A DNA stretch of 42,800 nucleotides, taken from NCBI GenBank assembly GCA_000697055.1, contig JNDT01002002.1, positions 1-42,800 of the forward strand, given 5' to 3'. How positions within the stretch are numbered: position 1 is the first letter of the stretch; every line of letters begins with the position of its first letter. The notes below the pieces were generated by a model. That model worked only from the letters and a program-made list of their open reading frames with translations. It did not search any database and had not been told where the DNA came from. This stretch comes from Saksenaea vasiformis B4078. Lineage: Eukaryota > Mucoromycota > Mucoromycetes > Mucorales > Saksenaeaceae. A program made the translations under genes and the position numbers. This document shows, in pieces, positions 10,239 through 21,568 of the stretch.

Positions 10239-12107
10239 CTGGAAAATAGTTGGTTTTTTTATTTGTTCCACTGAAAATGCTTCTGCTAGATTTAACTGGC
10301 GGCTAAGCCTGGCAAACAGGTGTTTCAGGGAAGGAGACTAACCTATTTCAAATGGTAGTAAATGAATGTTATAGTTTTGCAACAAATACTAACCTGTTTA
10401 TCGTTTTTAGGTAATCTGTTTGGAATTAGTTGTTTGCGTATACATGATCAACTTGGTGATGATGAACTTGAAAAGGCAGTACCAGACGTTCGGATATGGG
10501 TTTTAAAGGCCGAAGTAGGACATGCATTCTTACAGTATCCGGCCTTTCCACTCTTAATAGCAATGACAGCATTCTCTATGTGAGAAGCAAAATAACGACT
10601 CGACAAAGTCCACCCTTGCCTTTCAGGTATGTACTTTTGAGAACCATTCTTACCATTATTACATACATGCCGAGAGTCATCTATCTATAGGTTTCATGAA
10701 TCTAATGCCAGGAATTAAAACAAGGATGGAGTCATGTCATACAATAACATCAGTACTAGATATGGGCGTCAATCATACAAGATGAGCAAACTTGCAAGGA
10801 TGATTGCATGTGAATTTGGGTAACAAGCTTGTGACAATAGGTTTTGAAAGTATTGGCACATGAACAATAAGTTACCGGCACCAAATGTTTACAGCAAAGG
10901 ACAACTAGGTCAAAAATGGGCATTGCATGTCAGCTGGCCTCAGTACGCCCTCGAATAAGGTTCATTAGGAAGAACGGCTATGTTTTATTTTGTCACTGAT
11001 GTGACACTGTTTCTAATTCAATTATGCTAACTGATATCCTCCCCCCCCCTGCTACATCTTTATTCCGTGGCATTAAACAAAGTTCAATGCATGTTGGGTT
11101 CACAAACGGACATGTAACTACTTCTTTCGGTACTTCAGTGGTAGCAGTGCCTGTTGCGTGCACATGGCCCCTCGGCACGTCATCAGAAGGTGATGTCTTG
11201 CGCAGAATCCATGTTTTTAAGGTTCGGAGGGATGCCAGACATAGAAATACTTTACATACTTTCCTTCCCCGCAATATTTACAATGCTCTCTCTTTACGAA
11301 AGAGGAGGCAACTCTAAGTGATTAGAATACACGATACGTTGCTGTGTCGATAGGAAGCTAGATGATGTTACAGGAAAACCAATTAGTGGGTTAGGGGTTA
11401 CGCGATTACAACGCACGGACAAAATGGCCATGATAGTCACACACTACGCTTTCAATAAGAGCAATTCGTTATCGGAGCATCTGTTAGATCGGCATGTCCC
11501 TGGAAACCTTAAGTAGGTAACACAGAAGAAAGGCGTCATCTGTGTTTCAAGCGGCGGAAGCTGGGCGTTTGTTTCCTTTATGGAAAGATTTAATGCAGCA
11601 GGAGAGCTGCTTTGTGTCTTAGCTGTTGTCCAGAAGTACATCACTAGTGCATATTTCCGGCATTCTTTGCATTAAATGAACATAAATAGCTCTCCTTTTC
11701 TTTGATCGACGGTAAAATTCGTCATCCCTTTCATCAACTTTTAAGAGACAGATCTTGGTGAAACGGGCGAGAATTTGTAATCAAAAGGTTAGCACGTTTT
11801 AGGATGAATTCTGTACCTCACCTTTTACAGCTGTCGACGTGTGTGGCAACCTAATATTTAATGATAAAATTTGTCCCAATTAAGAGATATATCCTAACAG
11901 TGAATGAGAATGATGGAGACGTGTATATCAAACCTCCACTACACGGAAAGAGAAAGAGAGTGTGGAAAAAAAAGAAAGAATGAAGATGATAAATCTCCTT
12001 GTTCTTATTAAAAAGTTATATATGAATTTCGCCCGTGTAGTAAAGAAACAGGCGTCACATGCAAATAGGTTCCCGGAACTCGATTAGCCGCACCATGCCA
12101 AAATGAC

Positions 12108-12117
12108 ATAAATAAGA
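12108..12117 (+). promoter_or_regulatory. TATA-like element of the isocitrate lyase gene
   Basis: CATAAATAAG lies about 60-70 bp before the start codon at 12177, followed by a pyrimidine-rich leader (CTTTGTTTTTGTGTTCTTCTG region). This spacing is typical for a strongly expressed fungal gene. Isocitrate lyase is normally induced by acetate or fatty acids and repressed by glucose; the matching operator cannot be named from sequence alone. Confidence 0.4.
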
Positions 12118-12176
12118 GGCCTTCCAGGATTCTTAACTGTTCTTTGTTTTTGTGTTCTTCTGCTACATCGACAGTC

Positions 12177-13961
12177 ATGGCCTACGATCCCGAAGTTGCT
12201 GCATTCCAAGAAGAAGTTGAGAAAGTCAAGCAGTGGTGGGCCTCTCCTCGGTTCAAGCTGGTGAAGCGCCCTTACACAGCTGAATCTATTGTGTCCAAGC
12301 GTGGTACCCTTCCCACTACCTACCGATCAAACGATATGGCTAAGAAGCTATGGAACCTCTTGCAGGAGAAGAAGCGCACCGGTACAACCTCTCACACCTT
12401 TGGTGCCTTGGATCCCGTTCAGGTCACTCAGATGGCTCCCTTCCTTGAAACTGTCTACGTTTCTGGATGGCAATCGTCGTCCACTGCTTCCACAAGCAAC
12501 GAACCTGGTCCAGACTTGGCTGATTACCCCATGGATACCGTCCCTAACAAATGCGAGCATCTTTTCTTTGCACAGCTGTTCCACGACCGCAAGCAGCGTG
12601 AGGCCCGTCTGGCCATGTCACCCGAGGAAAGAGCAAGAACACCCTACATTGATTACTTGCGACCCTTGATCGCAGATGCCGATACCGGTCATGGTGGTCT
12701 TACTGCCGTGATGAAGTTGACAAAGATGTTTGTTGAACGTGGTGCTGCTGGTATTCATGGTACGAAGCTCCTAATAGAAACAAGTGGTGAAAGCTAAATG
12801 ATTTTTTCCCTTTTTTCCAGTTGAGGACCAATCTCCCAGCACAAAGAAGTGTGGCCATATGGCTGGAAAGGTCCTTGTGCCATTGTCTGAACACATTAAC
12901 AGACTCGTTGCTATTCGTGTTCAGCACGATATTATGGGAGTCGATAACCTTATTATTGCTCGTACAGATGCAGAGGCTGCTACCCTTATTTCCAGTACCA
13001 TCGATGAACGTGACCACGAGTTCTTGGTTGGCGCAACCAACCCTGACATCCGTCCGCTTGTAAAAGTTATGAACGAAGCCGAAAAGGCCGGAAAGTCTGG
13101 TGCTGCGCTACAGGCTATCGAGGATGAATGGGTTGCCCAGGCTGGTCTAAAGCGCTATGGTACAGCAGTGGCAGATGAACTTAAGAAGATGGGCAAGGGC
13201 CACTTGGTTGCAGAGTACTTGGAAAAGATTCGCTTCAAGTCGAACGACGACGCTCGTGCTCTCGCCAAGTCCTATGGTGTTGAGGTTTTCTGGGATTGGG
13301 ATCTCCCACGTGTTCGTGAAGGTCTTTACCGTTATGAAGGTGGCACTGATGCTGCTATCTCCCGTGGTATTGGATTTGCACCCTACGCCGATATGTTGTG
13401 GATGGAAACCAAGAAGCCTATCCTGTCGCAGGCCGCAGAATTTGCCAAAGGTGTCCTTGCAGTGCACCCAGACATCCTTCTAAGCTATAATTTGTCACCC
13501 TCTTTCAACTGGTAAGACTCATCGACGCTGAGGGAAAGGGAGACGCTAATGGGAGATAAAAATAGGGATGCTGCCGGCATGTCGGACGTCCAGATTGGAA
13601 GTTTCATCAACGATTTGGCTAAACTCGGTTTCGTCTGGCAATTCATCACCCTTGGTGGTCTCCATGCCAATGCCCTGATTACAGGTATATTGCTCATCTA
13701 CTGACTAGGCATGGTGAACTGATCATATTTTTATTTTCTTGTAACAACTTAGCCACTTTCGCTAAGGCTTACAAGGAACAAGGCATGCTTGGTTACGTTG
13801 CTAACGTGCAGCGCAAGGAACGCGAATACAACGTAGACGTATTGCAGCATCAAAACTGGGCAGGTGCCAACTATGTGGATGAGCTGCTGAAGCTTGTGAC
13901 CGGCGGTGTTGCTTCTACTGCAGCTATGGGCAAAGGTGTCACAGAGGAGCAGTTCAAATAA
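12177..13961 (+). CDS. icl1: Isocitrate lyase (glyoxylate cycle)
   Basis: Four exons (12177-12759, 12821-13511, 13566-13684, 13753-13961) give 533 codons, the usual length of fungal isocitrate lyases. It splits isocitrate into glyoxylate and succinate so that cells can grow on C2 compounds and fatty acids. The active-site loop KKCGH is at residues 203-207 with the catalytic Cys205. Also visible are [10 protein letters not shown] for Mg/substrate binding, [12 protein letters not shown] and the SPSFNWD motif split by the second intron. The C-terminus ends EEQFK, so there is no classical PTS1 signal. Codon use is strongly biased toward C-ending codons compared with neighbours, which points to high expression. 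The ATG at 12177 starts the conserved N-terminus; an in-frame ATG at 12144 lies in the leader. Confidence 0.98.
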
Positions 13962-16700
13962 CTAAAGCCCGCTTCCACCATGTCTTTCAATCTTTTTTCC
14001 GCGTTGTACAGTAAATAAATACATTCATTTTTTCCCGTCTATCACAAGGAAAGTGTAACAGATTATGCAGAAATTATTGTTTTGCATTAGAACACTGCAT
14101 TCGGACACACTGCCGTGGAAACCGAGCCTGAGCTTCACAAGAGGAAGACAGGGGTTAGACTATGCTCACACTTATATGTCTTATCTATTAACGGGCGGGT
14201 ACCTGGTCGTCTTGTCACCAAGGGTGTTTATGGCTGGAACGCCATACAAAACTCTATCCTCCAAACTTGACGTAATGTTTGTACACAAATTGTCAAACGC
14301 TCTTTTAGCATCTGGTACAAGAAGCGGCATATCTTCCCCTACGCCCGGGCCATACAACATTATTATTTAGCAATGTGTGGTCAAATGACTTTTAAACCTC
14401 TCTGTGTGCCCCTTTATCTATTTGTTTCAAACATAGCTGGGCTTAAAGATCTTGCTGGCACCCGAGAAGAGATATTGCTTTGTCATATCCGTCGGCCAAA
14501 ATAAGTGGACAGGTATACTCCGTGAGCGCTCGGGAACATGAGACATTGCCTGTGGCATCATCAGCTCTGCGAATATAATGCCACCGGCGTCACGATCGGC
14601 AGAAGATACCCATGTATACAGTGGCTGTGATCGTGTGAAATATTTACAGAAATGACTCCATGATTATGGGATCGTCATCCTGGCGATCCTTGTCAACATA
14701 ACTTTGCATCAATGGTTGGGTCTAGATGGTGGTCACCATGTGTGCCTAGAAGAGTAGGAGTGTTGCAGCATCGTAATAGGGTCATAGTACCGTCAATAAC
14801 TTTATGTCAAAGACATGGGTGTACCACGTGCGTTTTGCGGAGAAACTAGGGGCAAAACACTGTGCTTGAAAAGGCGTTTGCACTAGCTAGATACTACTGA
14901 ATGAATCTCGCCACCGGGGAGCAATGGTTCTTCACACATGGGGAGCTGATCATTTTGCAGGTCCATTGTTACGGTTCTATAGATCCCAATGTGGAGCGCG
15001 TAAAATAACGGAACACGACGAGAATTGGCGAGAAAATTAGGTTTCTCCCTTCAATCCTTTTTCCAAAAGCATCTCCGATATGCTTCTGATGGAATATACA
15101 TGCATGATCATTCATGACTTTTGTGTATCGATTCGCCTGCACGAACTCTGTCTCAAACTGTCCCAGCTGTGGCGGCGTTTCTTACCTGTCACTTACCTGC
15201 GTGAATGTTGTCACACCCAGTATCGCTTACCTTCTTCTGCCATAGATTGGTGCATATTGTACCGTTTCAAGTGTTCCACAGCGTGCTGTAGCTGGTAGCT
15301 CTTCAGAGCCAAAGATCCCACTCCTGCCTCCACCCCTCATTGTGCGAGGTATGGTCATGACACATTCATGTTATAACTTTTGGACGGGCAAGATGATGCC
15401 CCAAATGTCGTTACATGCACTAACCATGGATGAATTATTATGCTAATCAGCTGCACCTTGTATTCCCCAGGGAGCCACGTTGATGTAAGTAGACTAAGAA
15501 TTCATTCCAGCGTATACCGACAGCGTCATATTCGAGTCGCTCTTTATCTCTAATTTGACATTTTCATGGGACGGTAATTTATTCAGAGTAAGATAACATC
15601 GTATCCAATAAGCGATAATGATAGACACCAGGTTTCTTGCCTATTTCAAGGTAAAACAACCAATTCGGCCCATGCTCGTATGTTATCGAGTATTAGGGTT
15701 CGTACCAGCACTTTAACTCAAATCGGAAGACTAGTGGACGAACTATTGTCTACCACAATGTGGTGATGCTACTAGTCCTCTTGGGCGTCCAACATTCAAG
15801 CCGTGAAGCCCAGTCTCACAAACTCCTATATATGGTAATATAAAGAATCCTGAGCGATCGTTCTGGATGATCCTCGACCCAAGTCATAGCGAATCACTAT
15901 GAATATTGCTGCACTTTTTCACAAACGGTTGATAAGTGGTCGGTTTAACGACCAATTCTGAAAGGGGTCATTACTAGATATAACGCATTGCACCTGAAAA
16001 AGGTGCTAGTGGTTAAGGTCACCAAATTGCGTGATTATGACACCGACCGTAGCTATCTCCAGCATTGGTTATGTTCGATGTCTCTTACCTACACACTTTC
16101 CCTCAGGAAACTCAGCTAAAAGATAATTCGCAGATGGTATCTCGTAGAAGTACGGCATGCCTAATTCTTTAAACTAGAGACTTGCGGTTGCTGCAATATC
16201 TATCAGGACTTGAAGGCATGCATGGATAACACAGACGTTTTTATGAGCTTTTTTTCTTTAAGCAAAACTTCATATTTCCAAATTGCTTTCTTCTACCGGA
16301 TATCAACTCAGCCTTGATTGACGACGCCAAGTTGTCCAATACGAATGAATTGATGAACGTTTTTCACTCTGAACGTACAGTTCCCGGAGCGCTTTATAAG
16401 TGGGGATATTACGATCGTACCGCAAAGAATAAGATGTCTCTGAACAAAGCTCCAGGAGAAAGAGCGAGGCGGTCATTCTACACATGTCTCTGGTTTCAAA
16501 TTCCCACTTCGCGCAAGTACAGTTCCCACGCGATTCAAAGCACAGCACACAAAAACGACCACATCCGACACAAAGTTTATTTTGGAGCTGACACCAAACA
16601 GTTTGGAATCAACGCAGAATTGTAGGATTAATAGGGTGAATGTGGTACAATTTCTAGCCAAACAATATATACTTGGGTTGTCCATGCAGCGGCAGCACAG
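13962..16700. other. 2.7 kb interval without a convincing gene
   Basis: Only short open frames occur (for example 14065-14370 plus and 16314-16625 plus), none with a family signature or consistent exon joining. An AATAAAT signal near 14014 probably serves isocitrate lyase. A nested inverted repeat lies at 15729-15777. The last part, about 16250-16796, may be the leader of the following gene. Confidence 0.45.
15729..15777. repeat. Nested inverted repeat
   Basis: Perfect 7-bp arms GACTAGT (15729-15735) and ACTAGTC (15771-15777) surround a near-palindromic centre ACCACAATGTGGT (15752-15764). A cruciform or hairpin could form. No terminator T-run or coding context is present, so its role is unknown. 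Confidence 0.4.
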
Positions 16701-16796
16701 TTGCATATCATTAATTCAAAATCCGACATGACGTTTCCAGCAGGTTTATGCCACCGTTATCTCTCACTTGTTTCACCACTCCCGCTAACTGACATC

Positions 16797-19296
16797 ATGA
16801 TGACCGACATCCATTCGGATTGGATGCAGCCAACTTTGACATCCGTTGACACAACCTGTGCTCCCCCTGATCTTCTGACCTCCCTGAGACAACATTCACT
16901 ATTCCAACGCACCAATAATGAAAGCTTTCTGGAGAAGTTGGCCTGCTGTATGCATTTGCGCACGTATGGATCCCGCGATGTAATCATTAAGAAGGATGAA
17001 CCTTCCAGAGCTATGTTTTTCCTCTTACGAGGCTCAGTGGACGTCTGTTCGGCCGATTACGAACGAGTATATGCCACGTTGCCGAAAGGCTCCTGCTTTG
17101 GGGAAATTGGAATTCTCTACTCGATGCCTCGAACCGCAACCGTCATAGCAAATACTAAATGTACGGTTGCAGCCCTGACTGCAGAAGAAGTTGCCATGTT
17201 ATTGCCACAATTTCCTGAAGTGGAAAAGATCCTGCGCTTTGAGGCTGAAGAAAGATTGGCGCTGCTAAAAAAGAGTAAAGAGTGCACGGCTAAATTGAAT
17301 CGAAAACCGAGCGTAGAGCGTAATGTAGAATCATTTCGGGAGACCGGTGCAAGAGCTCATTTACAAAGGGTAGGAGATGATTGTGGCGCATGTTCTCCCG
17401 CTTACTCTGGGTTAGATGCCCTTCTTCAATGATTGCCCTGAAGATTTTTTGCATTTAATTTCACTCAAAGTCGAACCTCGACATTACCCTCCGAATACGT
17501 TGGTAATTCAAAAAGGTGATATTGGGACCGAAGTGTTTTTCATTATAAGCGGTAAGCGTACAGGCAAAGAAGTCCAATATTGACGATTGGTGCAGGCACT
17601 GTTGAGGTAACAACATCAGATCCTGACACAGCCATCGCAAGGCTTAGCGAAGGCGGTTACTTTGGCGAGATCGCAATCCTGCTTAATGTTCCCCGCACGG
17701 CTAATATTAGATCAGTGACAAATGTGGAAGTCTACGTTCTCAATAGAGCGGATTTCTTGAACGTATGCAGCCGGTACCCAGAGCTTCAGCATCGGTTCAG
17801 GACGCTTGCCGAAAACGCATTGCATAATCTACAAGAAAAGGTATTACCTGAGAGTTAATGACGTAAATTTATTCTTATCGATAAATATCAGGTATTAAAG
17901 TTGGATCAAAAACGCGTCGACACCGTCGCCGGTGAGATTATATTCTGACTTTCATATGGGAGAGAAAATTAATTAAGATTTTATAGAGGGATCTGTTTAT
18001 GTCCCAATTGATAAGCAGCGGTATGGCGCACCGGCAGGCTCCATTGCAGCAAATTCGGTATGCACCACCACAAGTGATCAGGATCCAACGCTACCATCTT
18101 CTGTTGATATCTTACGCCATGCAGAAACGAAGAGACGACGACCAAGTGTAGCAGTTTGGTCCGATCCAGCCTTGCTTTCGTTTGCAAAGATGAGAACAGC
18201 GACGCCACTACCCTCGCCTCCCATTGAAGAAATATATCCAAGCAATACATCATTAGCACAACCACAGGAAACTCCTTTCATGCTACTAAACGAAGAGATT
18301 ATGGCACATCTCGCGGGTTATCTTGATTTTGGAAGCATTCTTTGCTTGTCTGGAGTTTCAAGACGTTGCCGTCAATTTCTGGAAAACACAGAGGAAGTAT
18401 TGCACCAGGTCGACTTATGTCCGTATAACAAACGTGTCACGGATGATACGATTACATGGATCACAACGTTCATCAGGGATCGCATGCGCAAACTCAGTTT
18501 ATCTCAATGTTTTCATCTGACGGACGCCGGATTACAATCTGTGGTTCAACAGGCGTCGAATTTGGTCGAACTCGATCTCAACTCGTGCTGGTTACTGACG
18601 GATCAGAGTCTGGAGCTGATTGGCAGTTTCTGTCCTAAGCTTGTCAAGATCAACCTTTCAAACTGCCGAAAAATCACAAACACAGGCGTGCTTGCGCTAT
18701 TAGAAGAGAAGGCCGGTAGAGGTTATGCGGGACTAAGCGGTATCGTGCTTTCGTATTGCAAGAACCTGACGGATCAGACTATGCGCCATTTGTCGACTCA
18801 CTGTGCGTCAACTCTCCAGTACTTAAACATACAGCGTTGCACGAAAATCACAGATAACGGGTTCATGATGTGGGAGAATACAGTATTTCCGGAACTGAAA
18901 CATGTCGTGCTGAACGATTGCAGTTTCCTGACGGACAAGGCTGTTGCTTATTTGATCCCAGCCGCCCCTCATCTTCAGCAGTTGTCACTTAGTTTTTGCT
19001 GTGCTTTGAGTGATAGCGCTGTTGAAGAACTAGTCAAATTGAAACAACTAACTGAACTTGATGCAAGTTTCTGTGGAGCAGCCGTATCTGACGCATCGAT
19101 AGGTGCTCTTTTGAAAGCAGGTTCACTGCTGGAGCTGAATATTCGCGGGTGTGTGCGCATCACCGACGCTGGTCTGCGCCCGTTCTTAGAGACAACAAGG
19201 CTGAGATACTTGAACGTAAGTCAATGTTCGGGTGTGAGCAAGCAAACCAAGGACCTGTTACGCCAATCAGCAAACATAGAAGAATTTGTTGCTTAA
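16797..19296 (+). CDS. Cyclic-nucleotide-binding, F-box and LRR multidomain protein
   Basis: Five exons (16797-17369, 17416-17551, 17596-17840, 17892-17931, 17987-19296) give 767 codons; an in-frame ATG at 16701 would add 32. Two cyclic-nucleotide-binding domains come first. Their phosphate-binding cassettes are FGEIGILYSMPRTATV (from residue 101) and FGEIAILLNVPRTANI (from residue 259); both keep the Glu and Arg that contact cAMP ribose and phosphate. A linker follows, then an F-box at about 429-475 (LLNEEIMAHLAGYLDF), then AMN1/FBXL-type leucine-rich repeats to about 755 with repeated LSxCxxLTD units. No PKA pseudosubstrate motif or dimerisation helix is seen, so it is not a PKA regulatory subunit. 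I infer a Skp1-Cullin-F-box adaptor whose LRR picks substrates and whose activity may respond to cAMP. Confidence 0.88.
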
Positions 19297-19677
19297 TATC
19301 AGAAGAAAGGCAACTCATAAATAGAATTAAGTTTACACCTCGGTAGTGTGTCTTTTCTCCATATTCGTACAGGTTCATTGTCATGGAGTTGCGATTTTTT
19401 TTAACAAAACATAAACCGTTACTGTTTATTGAAGAACTTTTTACGCTAGTCTAAATAAACTCTGCGTCCATGAAGAACGGAGTTTGCGTTAAGGAAAGAA
19501 TTGAGTATGCGGTCATTAATTCACGAATTGACGAGAAACTAATACTGTACTTACATCAACCTGGTCCTCGGATGGATGCATAATTTATTGGAGCAGCATA
19601 AAAATCATCCACGGTTAGTAAATGGAAGCTGGTTTCAGGTTCTCTTACTTATCCCGAAGGTAATCATGCCAAGGAGC
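19297..19677. other. Intergenic DNA between convergent genes
   Basis: No gene is visible. It holds the 3' ends of the F-box/LRR gene (plus) and of the small unknown gene (minus). Confidence 0.4.
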
Positions 19678-20184
19678 CTAGATCAAGCCTACACCTTGAC
19701 CGGTGCGGCCAGCAGGGCCGGGGGTTGGTTTGTTCTGGTTGCGACGGCCAGCGATAAGTTTGTGCGCCGTGCAGAGGACTTGAAGCGATGCAACGTCTGG
19801 CAAGATTCCGTTGTGGAAGTTGGATAACGCGGCGAGCGATAATACTTGCTTACCTGGTGGTGAACGAGGGATTACACCGCAGCCAGGATGGTTCGGGACA
19901 GAGGTCATGCAGGCTAAACGATAGACAAAAAAACCACGAATAATTGTGTAAGTATATAAATTGACATCCTTACCGGGGATATTAAAGATAAACAGAGTCA
20001 AAGAAAGAGAGAAAAGTAAGTTCGTGCGTTCCTTTAAGTATGGATCATTTTTGGGTGGAGCCTGTCCTTGTCGTGAAAACATTTTTGCTGCGTTCTGATG
20101 GGATACTGAGGATTCATCACTGGAGCACCTCAATGCAAAAAATATTTCTTGTTTCAATGGAATACTTCCCATATCTTGAGACAT
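19678..20184 (-). CDS. Small protein of unknown function, possibly membrane-anchored or secreted
   Basis: Three exons on the minus strand (20184-19974, 19913-19854, 19796-19678) splice in phase into 129 codons. Both introns have GTAAG donors and YAG acceptors and are 57-60 nt, typical for this genome. The protein has a polar N-terminal half, a hydrophobic segment (NLLFSLSLTLFIF), then a Cys/Pro-containing stretch and a Gly/Pro/Arg-rich C-terminus (GRRNQNKPTPGPAG). An internal Met before the hydrophobic segment could be the true start. The 5' end carries a short direct duplication (about 20083-20207). I do not recognise a family. The in-phase splicing is the main support. Confidence 0.4.
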   Translation of the reverse strand: MSQDMGSIPLKQEIFFALRCSSDESSVSHQNAAKMFSRQGQAPPKNDPYLKERTNLLFSLSLTLFIFNIPGKDVNLYTYTIIRGFFVYRLACMTSVPNHPGCGVIPRSPPGKQVLSLAALSNFHNGILPDVASLQVLCTAHKLIAGRRNQNKPTPGPAGRTGQGVGLI

Positions 20185-20207
20185 TTTTACTGCTTTCTGA
20201 AAGGGTA
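20083..20207. repeat. Short direct duplication at the 5' end of the small unknown gene
   Basis: Two copies of about 30 bp, roughly 85 bp apart, share ACATTTTT, CTGC, TTCTGA and TACTGA in register (about 20087-20110 and 20181-20205). On the minus strand each copy ends in AAAATG, and the upstream copy supplies the ATG at 20184 while the downstream one supplies an internal Met. Confidence 0.45.
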
Positions 20208-20685
20208 CTGAAAAATGGGGTTAGTCAGGCGCGAACCATTCCTGGGTTTGACGCAAAATAAATCACTGCTCAGCGCCAAGAGGTATCACCTTCCAGTGCA
20301 AAGTTTATTCGACTTGATCATAATGTGATATTTATTTGATGCAGATGCTCAATCAAAATCCGTTACTCACATCGATTAACGCCTGTTGTTTTCGCTAGCG
20401 GGCATTTGTTACAATGCTCAGGTAGAAATAGAGATTCTGTTGATTGTTCTCATACGATAGACTTTTGGAAAGAAAAAGATAAAGCTTATTGTATTAGTTG
20501 GTCTATCCATAGATCAGATGCATATAGAGAGTAGCTCATTTACGTCCTATGTGATCGAATATGGACAAAAAGGATAGTACAGGTTGTATGGTAGTTTATG
20601 TATATATATATGTGTGTGTTTAGGGCTTTTCTTTACCGCACTGCTGCAGGCGTCTTTGTTGCTTGACATAGCCTGTAAATAGTGA
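20185..20685. other. Intergenic DNA
   Basis: No gene is visible. A short TA/TG microsatellite lies at about 20598-20618. This is the upstream region of the small unknown gene and the 3' flank of the TLC-domain gene. Confidence 0.4.
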
Positions 20686-21366
20686 TCAGTTACGCGCCTG
20701 AATTATTTCATCATATTTACCATAGAACCAGTAGCAATGCAAGGGGAAAAATAGTGACAGGGCTTTCCATATCACTCCGAATGGTAATGCACTGCAGATC
20801 ATCAATGCATGGAAAACAATGCGTGTTGCTACAAATGTTGCTGCAAACAAATGGTCATTCCGCCACTGAGAATTGACGGAACCAAGGGACAAGATAAACG
20901 TCGGTATTTCTAAAACACACATGGTGACGAAAATGGCCGTGTAATGTTGCTGGATGACCCAGACAAGCGTGACAATATAAATCAAGTGATGGATCCATCC
21001 CGTGAGGAGCCCTATCTGCGATCGATAGCAGATAACACCAACTGATAGATCAAGAACCAAGAATACAAGGAAAAATGTTGTTACTGCCACAGTCCATGAA
21101 CTCTCCGCGGCCAGCAACACTTTGAAATCACGACTAAGGAGTAACCTGGTCACGAGAGGAATCGAGCTTATAGTAGTGACAACGCTGCTGAAAAGACTCA
21201 AAACGTAGGCTCGTTGACGTATCGTAGTTAAACCAGCGCGATTCCACATGTGGTACCATGCAATGAGGAGAGCGCAAGATGTCGCTGCACTTGCCGTAAT
21301 GACGGGGTAGTTAACGAGGTTCTGTGGCGACGCAGCAAGGGAGTGATAATGAAGTTGGTGTTCCAT
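20686..21366 (-). CDS. TLC-domain multi-pass membrane protein
   Basis: Intronless gene of 226 codons from the ATG at 21366; an upstream start would only translate a purine-rich leader. The protein has six or seven hydrophobic segments beginning near residue 15 (VITASAATSCALLIAWY). The block SLFSSVVTTISSIPLV, the DLSVGVICYRSQ motif, GWIHHLIYI with the paired His, and EIPTFIL match the TRAM-LAG1-CLN8 (TLC) pattern as in TMEM56/TLCD4 proteins. Family members act in membrane lipid composition or ceramide metabolism, usually at the ER or plasma membrane. It lacks the long N-terminal part and the longer Lag1 motif of ceramide synthases, so ceramide synthase activity is unlikely. It lies 202 bp downstream of importin-11 on the same strand. 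Confidence 0.8.
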   Translation of the reverse strand: MEHQLHYHSLAASPQNLVNYPVITASAATSCALLIAWYHMWNRAGLTTIRQRAYVLSLFSSVVTTISSIPLVTRLLLSRDFKVLLAAESSWTVAVTTFFLVFLVLDLSVGVICYRSQIGLLTGWIHHLIYIVTLVWVIQQHYTAIFVTMCVLEIPTFILSLGSVNSQWRNDHLFAATFVATRIVFHALMICSALPFGVIWKALSLFFPLHCYWFYGKYDEIIQARN

Positions 21367-21568
21367 TGTTTGCTCTCTCAGATAATAAAAAAAAGAAAAA
21401 AAAAGAGAAACAATGGTTTGCACTTTATTAAGCACGTACTAGTAGGGGAGCTTTTCCACATAGTCAAGTAGGTCAATCAACGTGTACTAAACCATAGGCC
21501 CCCGTGAAAGATTGACTCCGCACGTTTTCAAACTCGTGATGCTCCTGACTGAACAGACTGTATACCCT

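Larger units (their letters stand above)
9281..12176. other. Long mostly non-coding interval upstream of isocitrate lyase
   Basis: About 2.9 kb between divergent genes without a convincing complete gene. Splice-like signals occur near 10340-10410 (plus) and 10238 (minus), and a short coding-like minus block sits at 10084-10238. A (TTTTA)n run lies at about 10070-10091 and a poly-C run at about 11041-11049. The last few hundred bases are A-rich and probably hold the isocitrate lyase promoter. It may contain a decayed gene or a long non-coding RNA. Confidence 0.4.

Noticed and set aside
10362..10583. Plus-strand open frame with a GDDELEKAVPDVRIW stretch
   Set aside because: No homologous family recognised, the start lies inside an intron-like sequence, and the other plus frames are equally open. 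Kept only as part of an unresolved-region finding.
11024..11317. Open frames of over 90 codons on both strands
   Set aside because: Mirror-image open frames without domain, signal or exon joins; likely chance.
14065..14370. 101-codon plus-strand frame after isocitrate lyase
   Set aside because: Starts within the isocitrate lyase 3' region, unusual composition, no family signature.
16314..16625. 103-codon plus frame upstream of the CNB/F-box gene
   Set aside because: Could be an extra 5' exon, but it has no domain and no clear donor into the next exon; treated as leader or intergenic.
16797..17840. PKA regulatory subunit for the tandem CNB domains
   Set aside because: No dimerisation/docking helix or pseudosubstrate site, and the transcript continues in phase into F-box and LRR.
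20686..21366. Ceramide synthase (Lag1) for the TLC protein
   Set aside because: Too short and lacks the extended Lag1 motif; fits TMEM56/TLCD-type proteins better.
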